64,000 bases of DNA from Thermodesulfovibrio sp. GTDB taxonomy: Bacteria; Nitrospirota; Thermodesulfovibrionia; Thermodesulfovibrionales; UBA6898. This document shows, one piece after another, positions 27,293 through 37,127 of this stretch; position 1 is the first letter of the stretch; the number at the start of each line of letters is the position of its first letter. The DNA is taken from assembly GCA_013824615.1 (NCBI GenBank), contig PNOC01000005.1:1-64000 (forward strand), read 5' to 3'. The notes under the pieces are model-generated. The model made no database searches and was not told the DNA's origin. It saw only the letters and a program-made list of their open reading frames with translations. A program made the position numbers and the translations under genes.

Positions 27293-29467
27293 TCATTTCC
27301 CGCCCCTTACTTCAAACCTCACCGAATCTACAACCACATTATTCTCATCCGCCAGGGCAAGAATATATCTCCCCTGTTGCGGCCTCCAGACAGCATCGGC
27401 CCTTGCCTCTCCCCAATATTCCCCGTTAAGCATCCAGTGAAGTCTGCCGTCTGCAACCCCAGCCTCAAAGAAGATGCGCTGATGATCATCAGGAATATCG
27501 GGGTCAATCGCTATTATTGAACCTTCCGCGGGATAGAGAATCCCGGGCCTTGCCTCAGACGACCTGGCCACAAGGGTGAGCGGTTCGGTGCCTTTATTAA
27601 ACAGCTCAAACCGCGGTACTTCAATATCATCGCCAAATTCAATCCTTTGACTGACAACACTCTCCGGCCTGCGCGGAGGTGTACCAGGACGGTTGTTCTG
27701 CAGCCGGTTCATGATCTCCAGCCAGACAGGGGCTGCGCCGGTAATACCGCTGACGTTCCACATCGGCCTGCCTGAAAAATTCCCAACCCAGACCCCAACG
27801 GTATAGCGGGCCGAATATCCGATGCACCAGTTGTCCCTCATGTCCTTGCTCGTCCCGGTCTTGACTGCAGACCAGAAGCGGGTGGCCAGGGGATTTTCGA
27901 GTCCAAAGGTCAGACTTCTGGCCTGCCGGTCAGAAAGAATGTCCGATATCAGGAAGGCGGTATCAGCGGAGAAAACAGGGCGTCCTTTTTTCTTTGTCTG
28001 GCCAGGCAGAAGCTGCAAGGGCGATCTGATGCCTCCGTTAGCCAGCGTCCGGTACGCATTCACCAATTCGCGGAGACTCACATCCACTGACCCCAACGCA
28101 GCCGAGGGGCCATAAAAGTCATCAGCTTCAAGCTGCTCAAAACCGAGCTCTCTGAGTTTTTCTATAAAGTCGTCAGAACCGGCAAGGCCGATTACCCTGA
28201 CGGCCGGTATATTCAGAGAAGAGGCCAGTGCCGTCCGGGCCGAGACGAGTCCCTTGAAATCGTGCTCGTAGTTTTCAGGCTTGTAGATCCCCTGTTCAGT
28301 CGGTATATCCAGCGGACTGTCATGTAATAGTGAGGCAGGGGTCAGGATCTTTTTTTCGAAGGCCAGCCCATATAAAAAAGGCTTGAGCGTCGAACCTGCC
28401 TGGCGCCTTGCTTCAACCCCATCGACAAACGGAGCAGGGGAACTGCTGCCGATATTGCCGACATAGGCAAGGATATCTCCGGTCTTATTTTCCACGACAA
28501 GGACTGCGCCGTCGGTAACATTTTGCGCCCTCACCAGTCCCACCTGGTGCCTGAGTGATTCAAGGGTAAACTGCTGGAGATCTGCATCGAGCGTGGAGCC
28601 TGAAACAGCGATTCCCTTCTTCAGGACTGCATGCGCCACATGGGGTGCATATGCTATGCGCTGCCGCACATGATAGACTCCGGTCAATGCCTTTTCTGCC
28701 GTTGCCCTGATAGTATGATCCTGAAGGGGGGCTCCTTCAGCCGCAAGCAGTGCGGCACGTCTGACAACATCGGCAACCGGGGCATTCGGTGCGCGTATCA
28801 AGGCAGCCAGGATAAACGCCTCTGCCGCATCAAGCCCGTGCGGATCTTTATCAAAAAGTCCTCTCGCTGCAGCAGACACTCCCTGCAACTCTCCTCTGAA
28901 AGTTATGAGATTCAGATAGGCCTCAAAGATCTCATTCTTGCTCCAACCCTTTTCAAGGTCCCGTGCCGCTGATATCTGGTTCCATTTCTGCGCATACGAT
29001 CTCTTGCGCTGTTTCGGCCTCAGGTCTTTATTGAGTATCGAGGCCAACTGCATGGTGATCGTACTGGCCCCGCGCGGTGAACGACTCACGACACCCTTTG
29101 CCGCGGCAGATCCGATAGCCATCCAATCGACCCCGGCATGCTGATAGAACCGCTTGTCCTCCGAATGCACCACAGCCCTGAGCAGCGCAGGCGAGATCCT
29201 GTCGATGCCGGTCCATTCAAGTCTCCTGCCAATCATATCGCGCCGGAGCTCGTGGATAACCGTCCCGTGCCGGTCGAGCAGAACCGCGTCCGAAGATTGG
29301 TAATTACTTTTCACGTCGTTAAATGAAGGCAGGGCAGAGGCAACAGAGGGGAGTGAAATGAAAACGAGAAAAATGATTCCCGACAAGCGGGCATACCCCC
29401 TTGCACGGGGCCAGCCAACACTCCTTTGCATCCAGGCAACTGGTGCGTCTGCGTTTACGTGAATCAT
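27293..29467 (-). CDS. pbpC: Penicillin-binding protein 1C
   Basis: Bifunctional peptidoglycan glycosyltransferase/transpeptidase of the PBP1C family, anchored in the inner membrane. 724 residues: transmembrane segment (about 28-46), GT51 domain with Glu103 in HSEDKRFYQH, RGASTITMQLA and the EAYLNL motif, transpeptidase with Ser359 (GSTLKPF), SSLN and Lys536 (KTGTS), and the C-terminal PBP1C domain (about 630-724). It follows the alpha-2-macroglobulin gene by 68 bases, the same pairing as in E. coli, and the pair is thought to repair the wall after breach of the outer membrane and trap invading proteases. Confidence 0.95.
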   Translation of the reverse strand: MIHVNADAPVAWMQRSVGWPRARGYARLSGIIFLVFISLPSVASALPSFNDVKSNYQSSDAVLLDRHGTVIHELRRDMIGRRLEWTGIDRISPALLRAVVHSEDKRFYQHAGVDWMAIGSAAAKGVVSRSPRGASTITMQLASILNKDLRPKQRKRSYAQKWNQISAARDLEKGWSKNEIFEAYLNLITFRGELQGVSAAARGLFDKDPHGLDAAEAFILAALIRAPNAPVADVVRRAALLAAEGAPLQDHTIRATAEKALTGVYHVRQRIAYAPHVAHAVLKKGIAVSGSTLDADLQQFTLESLRHQVGLVRAQNVTDGAVLVVENKTGDILAYVGNIGSSSPAPFVDGVEARRQAGSTLKPFLYGLAFEKKILTPASLLHDSPLDIPTEQGIYKPENYEHDFKGLVSARTALASSLNIPAVRVIGLAGSDDFIEKLRELGFEQLEADDFYGPSAALGSVDVSLRELVNAYRTLANGGIRSPLQLLPGQTKKKGRPVFSADTAFLISDILSDRQARSLTFGLENPLATRFWSAVKTGTSKDMRDNWCIGYSARYTVGVWVGNFSGRPMWNVSGITGAAPVWLEIMNRLQNNRPGTPPRRPESVVSQRIEFGDDIEVPRFELFNKGTEPLTLVARSSEARPGILYPAEGSIIAIDPDIPDDHQRIFFEAGVADGRLHWMLNGEYWGEARADAVWRPQQGRYILALADENNVVVDSVRFEVRGGK

Positions 29468-29535
29468 AATAAGATCATGTTGTCATTACAGAGTCTTTGA
29501 GGTCTTTCTGTCTTGCGCAATACACTATCACAGGT

Positions 29536-32500
29536 TTATTGGCCAACCTCCATCGCCTCGTTCGGAATCTCTCCGAAGGCCTCAGGAGCATACATCGCCT
29601 CGACCCTGGTAGACGGCAGGCGGAACGTCCCGCTGTTGTTTAATCGCACCGTGTACTCGGCAGTCCAGGACCCTTTGGGCACAAACTCATAATAAGACCT
29701 GAAGGCTTCGAAAGAGCGCTCCTCGAAGGCAGGCCAGACTGAGCGGGAATGCTGTTCCCCTGTTGTCATGATCTGTGAATCCCGGCCGAGGCCGGTGCCG
29801 AGGATCATTGAGCCTGCGGGGATCGGATCATTAAGCACAACCCAGGTCATGTCCGCCTGGGCCTCGACCTCCAGCCGCACCCGCAGAACATCGCCCTTTG
29901 TCCATATGCCAGGGGTCTTCTGCTCCACAGGGACCAGCGTCTTTTTTATCCGGTATCCGCTCGCAAAAGGCCCCTTCAGTGGAATTGCAGCAAGACTCTG
30001 GACCATTGCCCAGGGTCTCCCTGTACCGGCATGGTTGATGGTCATCCGCTCTCTGTCTTTCGGCCAGCCGAACTTCAGATCAGCTCCTGCTGCCTTCTCA
30101 GCCCAGTTTCTGTTTTTTGAACTATCCCCCAGCGTAACCGTGGTTAGACCGGTCACTGCCGTTGCCTCGAACTGCTTCGAAAATTTTTCGACTGCCAGCA
30201 CGCCCCAGGCATTCGCCGTGGTCAAGTCCCAGGAACCCCGGTGCTGCCGCCCCAGGGCCGCCCTGAGCAGTCTCGGCATATCCTGTTTCCAGTGTTCCAG
30301 CGGGAGCAGGGTAAGAATACTCTTTACCGCATTCAGGTCCGGGGAGACCATAAGCCACCATAACCGGTCCGATCTCTCGGTAGAAAATCCCAGAGTCGTC
30401 CCCTGGAAATTCATCCGGGATCTGAGCATCTGTTCTGCCTCTGTGATCTTTTTATCGCGGCCGGGAATTTCCTTCATCCGCAGCAGAAGGTCTGTCCAGT
30501 CGAGCAAAGCAGATGTCGGCCAGAGATTCGGCTCCAGGGAAATTGAGCCGAGCTGTTTGACCTCTGCCTTGCCGAGACGGGCAAGGGCTGCCAGCGCTGC
30601 CAGCTTTCTGATCGACAGGTCTGCCGCCGGCAGGGATGAATATCTGATAACCCGGCCTTCAACGAAGCCCTTCAGGCCCTCCTCCATGCGGAAGAGGAGA
30701 TCCTCAGGAATCACCCAGCCTGCCTCATGTGCGATCGAAACGATATAGGCGGTCAGCGCGTCACTGCCGTGAGTCAGCAAAGGAAAATATTTCACGAGCC
30801 CGTCGCCGTCAAGGTGAGCAGGCAGTTCGGAGATAACCGTTTTCCAGAGGGCCTCGTCACGGAGACTGACTGCCCGGGAGACCTTCTGTTCCATGCAGGT
30901 GTAGGGATATTTTTTCATATACAGGGTCACGCCGGAGAGGCTGTCGGCAATCCTCGGCCTGAGCGAAACAGAGATGCCCCCTTTCCCGGAGAGTGCAGCC
31001 TGAGGTTTTTCGAGGTCCAGCTGATACCGCCCGTCGACCTGGGTGATCGTTGCCTGAAACGTCCGGACCGGCACAGTCTCTGCAACCCGCTGCTTCATGC
31101 GTATGATGTCGCGGCCATCGCCACCCTTTTCAGAGGCAGTAACCTCATAGGTAAGGTTCGCTGCCCCCACAGGCACATTGATTTTCCAGCCGATCTCCTG
31201 CGCCCCGCCTGCAGCAAGAGTCAGCATCAACGGGTCGAGCTCCTTCTTCTCAATGCCCTGCAGGAGGGCCTTCACCTCAATGTCCATGCTCCTGTTCGAT
31301 GCATTCCGGACAGTGAACCCGGAGAAAAGACTGTCCCCTTCACGGACGACCGGCGGCAGGGAGGAGAGCAGCATAAGGTCCTGAGCAGTCCGGATGCTGG
31401 TCTGCCCTGTGCCGAAGAGCTCTGCCCCTCCGGTGGCAACGGCAACAATCCTGAATCCGGTAAGGGAATCATTCAGCGGCACCTCCACCTCTGCCTCGCC
31501 CTTTTCATTCAGGGCCACTTTGGCCTTCCAGAAAAGCAGGGTATCGAAAAGCTCCCGCGTGGTCTGCCTTCCTCCGCCGCCGCCCTGGGGCTGCGCCTTG
31601 AGACCGTAGTGTCTCTTGCCTACCACCTGCATCTGGGCGGTAGCAGTCCGTACCCGGTAGTCCCGCCGGCCCATCATCCCTTCGATAAGATTCCAGCTTT
31701 TGTTTGACATCAGCTCGAGAAGACCCTCGTCGATTGCTGCAAGCGCAACCTCACTTCCTTTCGGCAGTTTTTTCCCGTTCGCACGCTTTACCTGCACCCT
31801 TACCCTCGCTTTATCGCGGACCTTGTAGACCTGCCTGTCGGCCACAACCTCCACCTTCAGCTCAAAGGCCTTCCTGCCTACCTGTATTTCTCCAAGGCCG
31901 AGCCTGAAAGCAGGCTTCCCGAGGTCCACCAGGGCCGTTGGCTGAACACCGGCCACTCTGCCGCGAACCACCAGGGCCGAGACAAAGATATTCGGCGCAT
32001 AGGCCGCCCTGACAGGAACCTCTATTACCGGATGCTTCCCGGACAATTTCCTGACATAGGTATCCACGATCCCCTCCCGCTCTATCGAGATTAGCGCAGT
32101 CGCCTCTCTGAAGGGCATCCTGACCTGGAATTTAGCGGTTTCACCCGGCTCATATCTCTTTTTTTCGGGAATGAGGTCAATCCTGTCATGGTCCGCGACA
32201 TCGAACCACCAGTCCCCCTTACCCACGATCCAGACATCCCTGTGGACCCTTGACGCATTCCCGGCATCGTCAGCAGCCTCAGCCTGCAGAATCACATTGC
32301 CGGATACCGGAGATTTGGCTTCGCATATCAGCAGTCCCCGGCTGTCTGTTTTTCCTTCACATATTCTGCCGGTTTTTTTTGTCTCGGAAGTATGTTCATA
32401 AGCATAAAAACCCCCTACCAGCCGCTTACGGTGTGAATATGCTTTTTTCTGAAAGAGATCAACCTTTACAGGCCGTTCGGATACAGGCCTGCCGTCGAGA

Positions 32501-35349
32501 TCCACCACCACCACATGAAATCTGAAATCATCCTTTGATGCTGCCCATGAATCCGGCTTAATGCCTACGAGGACCCTGGCAGGCCATAAAGGTATCCGCC
32601 GGGAGACGGTCTGAGTCTCTCCGTTGGGGTCTCTGAATTCAAGTTCTGCCAGGATGTCATGAGGCTGCTCAACCTCCGGCAGCCCGGAAAGCTTCGTCCT
32701 CAGGCCGCCACTACCGTCAAGAATCAATTCAGTGGTCTGGGTCTTCGGGCGCAGACTTCTTTCAGCATCTTCCCCCTCATGCGCACGGGACCGCCTGGTC
32801 TTCTCCTCCCTGACCGCTCCGTTCGTAAAGACAAAATCCTCGTAGTCGGCAAAATTGATATATTTCGGCATAGTCTGACTGCGCAGCTTGACTGCTGCAT
32901 TCTTCACCCCGCCGCCGGATAGATATGAGAGCTGGATATCGACCTCCGCCTCGGTGACTTTTACCAGTGCCTCCTTCTGCGGCAGGAGCACCGCCTTCAT
33001 AAGCGGCACTCTGAATTCCTCAACCCTGAAAGATCCTGACTCCCAGCCTTCCGGATAGTCACCTTCCTCTTTCTTTCTGTTTTTCTTGCTATTGCCCTTT
33101 TTTCTGAGGAGCGTAATAGAATAAGAGCCGAGACTGGCCTCCTTCGGGATAACCCACTGACTCTCTGCAGCACCTTTCTTATCCCACACCAGAAGCATTT
33201 CATACTGCTGATCGCTCCCTGCATGCCTGATCAATACAGAACCAGGAAGCGTGCCTGCCGAAGCAAGGGATAGCCCGGAGGTCGTGTGTCGTCTGAACAG
33301 ATGCTTCATATGCACGGTATCTCCGGCCCTCAGGAGGCTCCGGTCAAGTATCGTGTGTGCAACCACCGGAGCGTTTTCTCCATTATCCGGCATATTGTAG
33401 CGCCACGGTTCTATTCCTTCATCCCAACCCGAATGCACAAACGTCATATCTGCTCCGGACGTGGCAAATACAAACAATCCACGGTTTATGCCCCTGAGCG
33501 CCTGCGTGGCCTCCTCGTAGTTAACGCCTGAACTGCAGGCCGGCAGATCACGTTCCGAAGGGAGCTGTTTCAGGATTCTCGCTATGCCGTCCTGATCTGT
33601 TTTTCCACGCCAGAGCTGTTTGCCGTTACAGTCTCTGAGTGAGACCGCGGCCTCTTTCACCGGTTCGCCCTTGTCAAGGGTCGTCACCCAGACAAGCGAA
33701 GATTCCATGCCCCATTTAAAATGAGCCGAAAGATTAGTGACCAGGGCAGCGGTCTGCACAAACATCGGTGCCTGCTTGCCAAGCAGAGATCGCCCGAGCA
33801 GCTGACTCTCCATCTCAACCACGTAGAGACCCGGTCCCTTCAGCGGAAGGCCGATAACTTCAAAGGCCTGCGCACCTCCTGGCTTAGGGACAGAAAAGGG
33901 CTTCAGGTCTTTTTCCCGGCTGAAAATGCTCTTCTCACGTTTTGCCGCCGCCACCGCCTTCAGCCATTCTATAAGCTGCTCTTCGCTGCCCATTCTGAGC
34001 TTATGCAGCCGCCCCTTGAGCCCGTCTACCATATCCTGATTCTTCCCTTTGAGGGACTCCGGGAGTACAGAACCAATAGCTTCACCGACCGCGCGCGTCT
34101 TGTCCAGCACCGCTTCCCGCGTCTTGTCCACGGCACCTTCCACCGGCTTCTCCACCCGGTGCATTCTTGTCCTGACCTCGGGCTCAATATTGCGAATGGT
34201 TACCGGAAGTGTTGCATCTCCCTTCAGCTCGATGATTCCAAAACGGGCGGCAAACTTTGCCAGGGGAGGATTGGCAGCAGTTTTAACGGTCAAAGGAAAA
34301 TTGTTCCTGTTCGCCAGAGGACGCCCGGCCTCGTCCTTCACCTCTTTGGGCAGTTCGAGCGTAAAGACCCCGTTTTCAGGGAAAGGTCCCTTGAAGACAA
34401 CGGCAGAGACGTAATTGTCGTCCTCTGCAGGCAGCTCATCTCCGCCCTCTTCGCCTTCATCGCCACGTGCGGGTTTCGCTGCCTTGTAGTTTTTGTTTCC
34501 ACCTCTCAGTTGTATTTTTCTTGCGACCTCCCAAGGTATGGGGGAAGAGAAATTAAGCCGCAACGGCAGCACCGGAATACAGGCAGAGCGGGCATTTTCA
34601 CGGCTGCAGCTGAATTCAGCAGTAAAGGGGGCCCGTGCCCTGAATTCGATTCTCCGGTCCACGGCAGTCATCACGCCCCCGGTCGTCGCAACCCCCTTGC
34701 CCCATACAAGGTGAACCTTTGCCTTCGCCGGAAATCTCTGCGTACACTGCAGCAGCGTGACCGGCCGGTCCTTCAAAAACCGGTACTGCTGAAGAATTTC
34801 TGCCCGCACCGGGTCTTTTACGATACGTATGCCGACCCGCTCCATCACGCCGTCAATCTCACAGGCGACATGGGCCAGAAGAGACGCTTCATCAGCCTCA
34901 GCATCGAGCTCCAGGACAAATATCTGGTCTTCGTCGATCTCCTCGGATGCCTCGCGGGGAAAAGCCCGCAGAACAGCAGGCCCCCCGGTAGAAAAAGAAT
35001 AGGTCTGCGGGCCCGCCAGGGTGAGGCCTGAAACTGACCGCAGATCTTTTTTCAGGGTGAATTCGCAGGAGATTCCGGCAGGAAGGTCACGGTCAAAATC
35101 ATATACCCAGTTACTGCTGTCCACCCATCTGCCCCGGCCTTTTTCAGGACAGGCCGCTACAAAGGGGTCTGAGATACCGGGGTCACCGAAGGCGACCATA
35201 GGTACAGAAAACCTCGCAGAAACCTGCCGAACATTCTTTATCGTTCCCTGAGGTGAAAAAAAATTAACCGAGGCATACTCCTCAGCAAAACCGGCAGAGG
35301 CAAGCAGCAGGAATGCTATGGCAGCACAGGAGATGGTACTATATTTCAT
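29536..35349 (-). CDS. Bacterial alpha-2-macroglobulin with thioester
   Basis: Large periplasmic protease trap. 1937 residues with a signal peptide (1-22). It has N-terminal macroglobulin/Ig-like domains, MG2-type sheets, a bait-like segment near RQTTRELFDTLLFW, and a thioester domain with CMEQ at 1485-1488, so the covalent trap chemistry should be possible. No lipobox cysteine is seen after the signal peptide, unlike E. coli YfhM, and the protein is some 280 residues longer than that homologue. A charged helical insert (about 395-480) accounts for part of this. GGAGGG precedes ATG. It is co-directional with pbpC. Confidence 0.93.
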   Translation of the reverse strand: MKYSTISCAAIAFLLLASAGFAEEYASVNFFSPQGTIKNVRQVSARFSVPMVAFGDPGISDPFVAACPEKGRGRWVDSSNWVYDFDRDLPAGISCEFTLKKDLRSVSGLTLAGPQTYSFSTGGPAVLRAFPREASEEIDEDQIFVLELDAEADEASLLAHVACEIDGVMERVGIRIVKDPVRAEILQQYRFLKDRPVTLLQCTQRFPAKAKVHLVWGKGVATTGGVMTAVDRRIEFRARAPFTAEFSCSRENARSACIPVLPLRLNFSSPIPWEVARKIQLRGGNKNYKAAKPARGDEGEEGGDELPAEDDNYVSAVVFKGPFPENGVFTLELPKEVKDEAGRPLANRNNFPLTVKTAANPPLAKFAARFGIIELKGDATLPVTIRNIEPEVRTRMHRVEKPVEGAVDKTREAVLDKTRAVGEAIGSVLPESLKGKNQDMVDGLKGRLHKLRMGSEEQLIEWLKAVAAAKREKSIFSREKDLKPFSVPKPGGAQAFEVIGLPLKGPGLYVVEMESQLLGRSLLGKQAPMFVQTAALVTNLSAHFKWGMESSLVWVTTLDKGEPVKEAAVSLRDCNGKQLWRGKTDQDGIARILKQLPSERDLPACSSGVNYEEATQALRGINRGLFVFATSGADMTFVHSGWDEGIEPWRYNMPDNGENAPVVAHTILDRSLLRAGDTVHMKHLFRRHTTSGLSLASAGTLPGSVLIRHAGSDQQYEMLLVWDKKGAAESQWVIPKEASLGSYSITLLRKKGNSKKNRKKEEGDYPEGWESGSFRVEEFRVPLMKAVLLPQKEALVKVTEAEVDIQLSYLSGGGVKNAAVKLRSQTMPKYINFADYEDFVFTNGAVREEKTRRSRAHEGEDAERSLRPKTQTTELILDGSGGLRTKLSGLPEVEQPHDILAELEFRDPNGETQTVSRRIPLWPARVLVGIKPDSWAASKDDFRFHVVVVDLDGRPVSERPVKVDLFQKKAYSHRKRLVGGFYAYEHTSETKKTGRICEGKTDSRGLLICEAKSPVSGNVILQAEAADDAGNASRVHRDVWIVGKGDWWFDVADHDRIDLIPEKKRYEPGETAKFQVRMPFREATALISIEREGIVDTYVRKLSGKHPVIEVPVRAAYAPNIFVSALVVRGRVAGVQPTALVDLGKPAFRLGLGEIQVGRKAFELKVEVVADRQVYKVRDKARVRVQVKRANGKKLPKGSEVALAAIDEGLLELMSNKSWNLIEGMMGRRDYRVRTATAQMQVVGKRHYGLKAQPQGGGGGRQTTRELFDTLLFWKAKVALNEKGEAEVEVPLNDSLTGFRIVAVATGGAELFGTGQTSIRTAQDLMLLSSLPPVVREGDSLFSGFTVRNASNRSMDIEVKALLQGIEKKELDPLMLTLAAGGAQEIGWKINVPVGAANLTYEVTASEKGGDGRDIIRMKQRVAETVPVRTFQATITQVDGRYQLDLEKPQAALSGKGGISVSLRPRIADSLSGVTLYMKKYPYTCMEQKVSRAVSLRDEALWKTVISELPAHLDGDGLVKYFPLLTHGSDALTAYIVSIAHEAGWVIPEDLLFRMEEGLKGFVEGRVIRYSSLPAADLSIRKLAALAALARLGKAEVKQLGSISLEPNLWPTSALLDWTDLLLRMKEIPGRDKKITEAEQMLRSRMNFQGTTLGFSTERSDRLWWLMVSPDLNAVKSILTLLPLEHWKQDMPRLLRAALGRQHRGSWDLTTANAWGVLAVEKFSKQFEATAVTGLTTVTLGDSSKNRNWAEKAAGADLKFGWPKDRERMTINHAGTGRPWAMVQSLAAIPLKGPFASGYRIKKTLVPVEQKTPGIWTKGDVLRVRLEVEAQADMTWVVLNDPIPAGSMILGTGLGRDSQIMTTGEQHSRSVWPAFEERSFEAFRSYYEFVPKGSWTAEYTVRLNNSGTFRLPSTRVEAMYAPEAFGEIPNEAMEVGQ

Positions 35350-35496
35350 AAGCCCTCCGTCATAGGTGATTTAAGGACAAATCTCATGCAACCTGGTTTC
35401 TACTGCTCCATTATATCAGCTCCCGGAGGCATCTGAATACCTGTTTTCTATTTATTGGGAAATGCGTTAATATGTAAGGAGGGGAGAAAATAATCG

Positions 35497-35859
35497 ATGG
35501 CAGAGAGATTGCTTATAGTCGAGGACGAAGAGACCCTCAGGGAGTCGCTTAAAAGGGTGCTCACCCAGGCGGGATATGAGGTTGACAGCGTCGGCAGTTC
35601 AGAGGCTGCCTTACAAACGCTGGACAAGAAGAGTTATGAACTGATCATTACGGATATCATACTGCCCGGAGTCAACGGGATTCAGCTCCTGAAAAAATGT
35701 AAAGAGAAAAACGAAAAAGTAAAATTCCTTATCATCACCGCCTTTGCCTCGATCGAGACCGCTGTAGAAGCGATACGGGCCGGGGCCTTTGACTATCTGG
35801 TCAAACCCATCCAGCACCAGGAGATAAAAGATACCATAAGAAAAGCCCTGCAGTCCTGA
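35497..35859 (+). CDS. Single-domain response regulator
   Basis: 120-residue CheY-like receiver with no output domain. Acidic pocket Glu9/Asp10/Glu11 region (VEDEE), phosphorylation site Asp53 (ITDIILPG), Thr81 (IITAFAS) and Lys103 (LVKPI) are present. It is divergent from the alpha-2-macroglobulin gene and convergent with the PhnD-like gene (8-base gap). No histidine kinase is adjacent, so its partner is elsewhere. The sequence is most like receiver domains of NtrC-type regulators. Confidence 0.88.
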   Translation: MAERLLIVEDEETLRESLKRVLTQAGYEVDSVGSSEAALQTLDKKSYELIITDIILPGVNGIQLLKKCKEKNEKVKFLIITAFASIETAVEAIRAGAFDYLVKPIQHQEIKDTIRKALQS

Positions 35860-35867
35860 CTTTCCGT

Positions 35868-36761
35868 CTACTCGTTCCGGTAGTTATAGGTTTTCATGTC
35901 CAGGCCGGCCTCGTGTGCCAGTTTCGAGACTATGCGGTAGTCTTCCCGGGTGTTCTCAATAAACTTGAGCGCTCCGAACTTTTCGAGCACCTGCTTCCCC
36001 TCCGGCTCTTTATCAAGATTAAGGAGTGCATTTTTGAGATTCTGCTGGAGTCCCTTATCCAGGCCTTTCCTGACACAGAGCCCGTTTGACGGGACCTTCG
36101 CTGATTCAGAGAGGACGACCAGCTCTTTGTCTACCCGGGGATCGGTCTTTCTGACCCTGTCATAAATACTGTGTTTTGCAGCGCCAACATCAGCCTTCCT
36201 CTCAAGCACTGCATAAATTGAGGCATCGTGACTGCCGGTAAAATAAAATTCTTTAAAAAAAGTCTTGTAATCCCTGACGCCATGCTGCCGGAGATACGCA
36301 ACAGGGAAAATGTAGCCTGCCGTGGTCGCCCTTTCGACAAAGGCCATCTTTTTTCCCTTCATGCCGGAGGCATCCCTGATTCCGCTGTCCTTGCGGACAA
36401 AGAGATACCCGTGGTATGTCGAACTGCCGTCCAGGTTCACCGGACGTGCCAGCGGTTCAGCCCCGAGTTTTTCGACTGCCAGAGCACCGGTGAACGAACC
36501 GAAGAAGGCGCCATCCATTTTTTCGGAAGTAAAGCGTTCGATGATATTGCCATATCTGCTCAGGATGGTAATATTCACCTTGACCCCGGTCTTTTTTGTC
36601 AGGTATTCAGCCAAGGGCCGAAAGCGCTCCTGCTGCTTAAAGACATTCATCTCAGGGATTAGCCCGATGAGAATCTCTTTCTGCGGCGATTCGGCGTATG
36701 CACCGGCAGAGAATGACAGGATAAGAATAACAGCCAGAAGCATCAAAACAACAGATTTCAT
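35868..36761 (-). CDS. PhnD-like periplasmic binding protein
   Basis: 297 residues with a signal peptide (1-23, ending AYA). It belongs to the PhnD/phosphonate-phosphite ABC substrate-binding group: LIGLIPEMNVFKQQERFRPLAEYL, DGAFFGSFTGALAVEKL, VRKDSGI and AFVERATTAGYIFPVAYL. No ABC permease or ATPase is adjacent, so it may serve a transporter encoded elsewhere or act as a sensor ligand-binder. Ligand unknown. GGAGG lies 7 bases before ATG, and cutA is immediately upstream (23-base gap). Confidence 0.82.
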   Translation of the reverse strand: MKSVVLMLLAVILILSFSAGAYAESPQKEILIGLIPEMNVFKQQERFRPLAEYLTKKTGVKVNITILSRYGNIIERFTSEKMDGAFFGSFTGALAVEKLGAEPLARPVNLDGSSTYHGYLFVRKDSGIRDASGMKGKKMAFVERATTAGYIFPVAYLRQHGVRDYKTFFKEFYFTGSHDASIYAVLERKADVGAAKHSIYDRVRKTDPRVDKELVVLSESAKVPSNGLCVRKGLDKGLQQNLKNALLNLDKEPEGKQVLEKFGALKFIENTREDYRIVSKLAHEAGLDMKTYNYRNE

Positions 36762-36784
36762 AAATAACCTCCTGATTTGCCTGA

Positions 36785-37117
36785 TTACATGGATTCAGTC
36801 TGAACAGTAACGCCCCGGAGCCATGCGAGATAGTCTGCAGACCCCTCCAGCAACGGCAGGGCAACAATCTCAGGAACACGATAACTGTGGAGCTCTTTGA
36901 CCCTTTTCATCAGGGCAGCTAAGTTGTCACCCCGCGTTTTGGCAATCATCAGGACCTCGGCATGGTCTTCTATCTTGCCCTCCCACCGGTATATGGACCG
37001 GGCCCCGCGGATGATATTTACGCATCCGGCAAGCCCTGCCCCGACAAGCTCTCTGGCCATGCTGGCAGCATCGTCCTCACAAGGTGCGGTAATGAATACA
37101 ACAATAAATTCGGTCAT
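36785..37117 (-). CDS. cutA: CutA divalent-cation tolerance protein
   Basis: 110-residue CutA1, a trimeric ferredoxin-like protein related to PII. Its link to copper tolerance is historic and its role is not settled. Motifs: FITAPCEDDAASMARELV, GLAGCVNIIRGARSIYRWEGKIE and HSYRVPEIVALPL. I start at ATG 37115-37117 (MTEFIVVF), where family similarity begins and AAAGGG is just upstream; a longer frame reaching into purF is a chance extension. It follows purF by 10 bases. Confidence 0.93.
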   Translation of the reverse strand: MTEFIVVFITAPCEDDAASMARELVGAGLAGCVNIIRGARSIYRWEGKIEDHAEVLMIAKTRGDNLAALMKRVKELHSYRVPEIVALPLLEGSADYLAWLRGVTVQTESM

Positions 37118-37127
37118 GCCCTTTCTG

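Noticed and set aside
29768-35031. Several 200-440-codon plus-strand frames opposite the alpha-2-macroglobulin gene
   Set aside because: They are antisense to a well-supported gene and arise from its codon bias.
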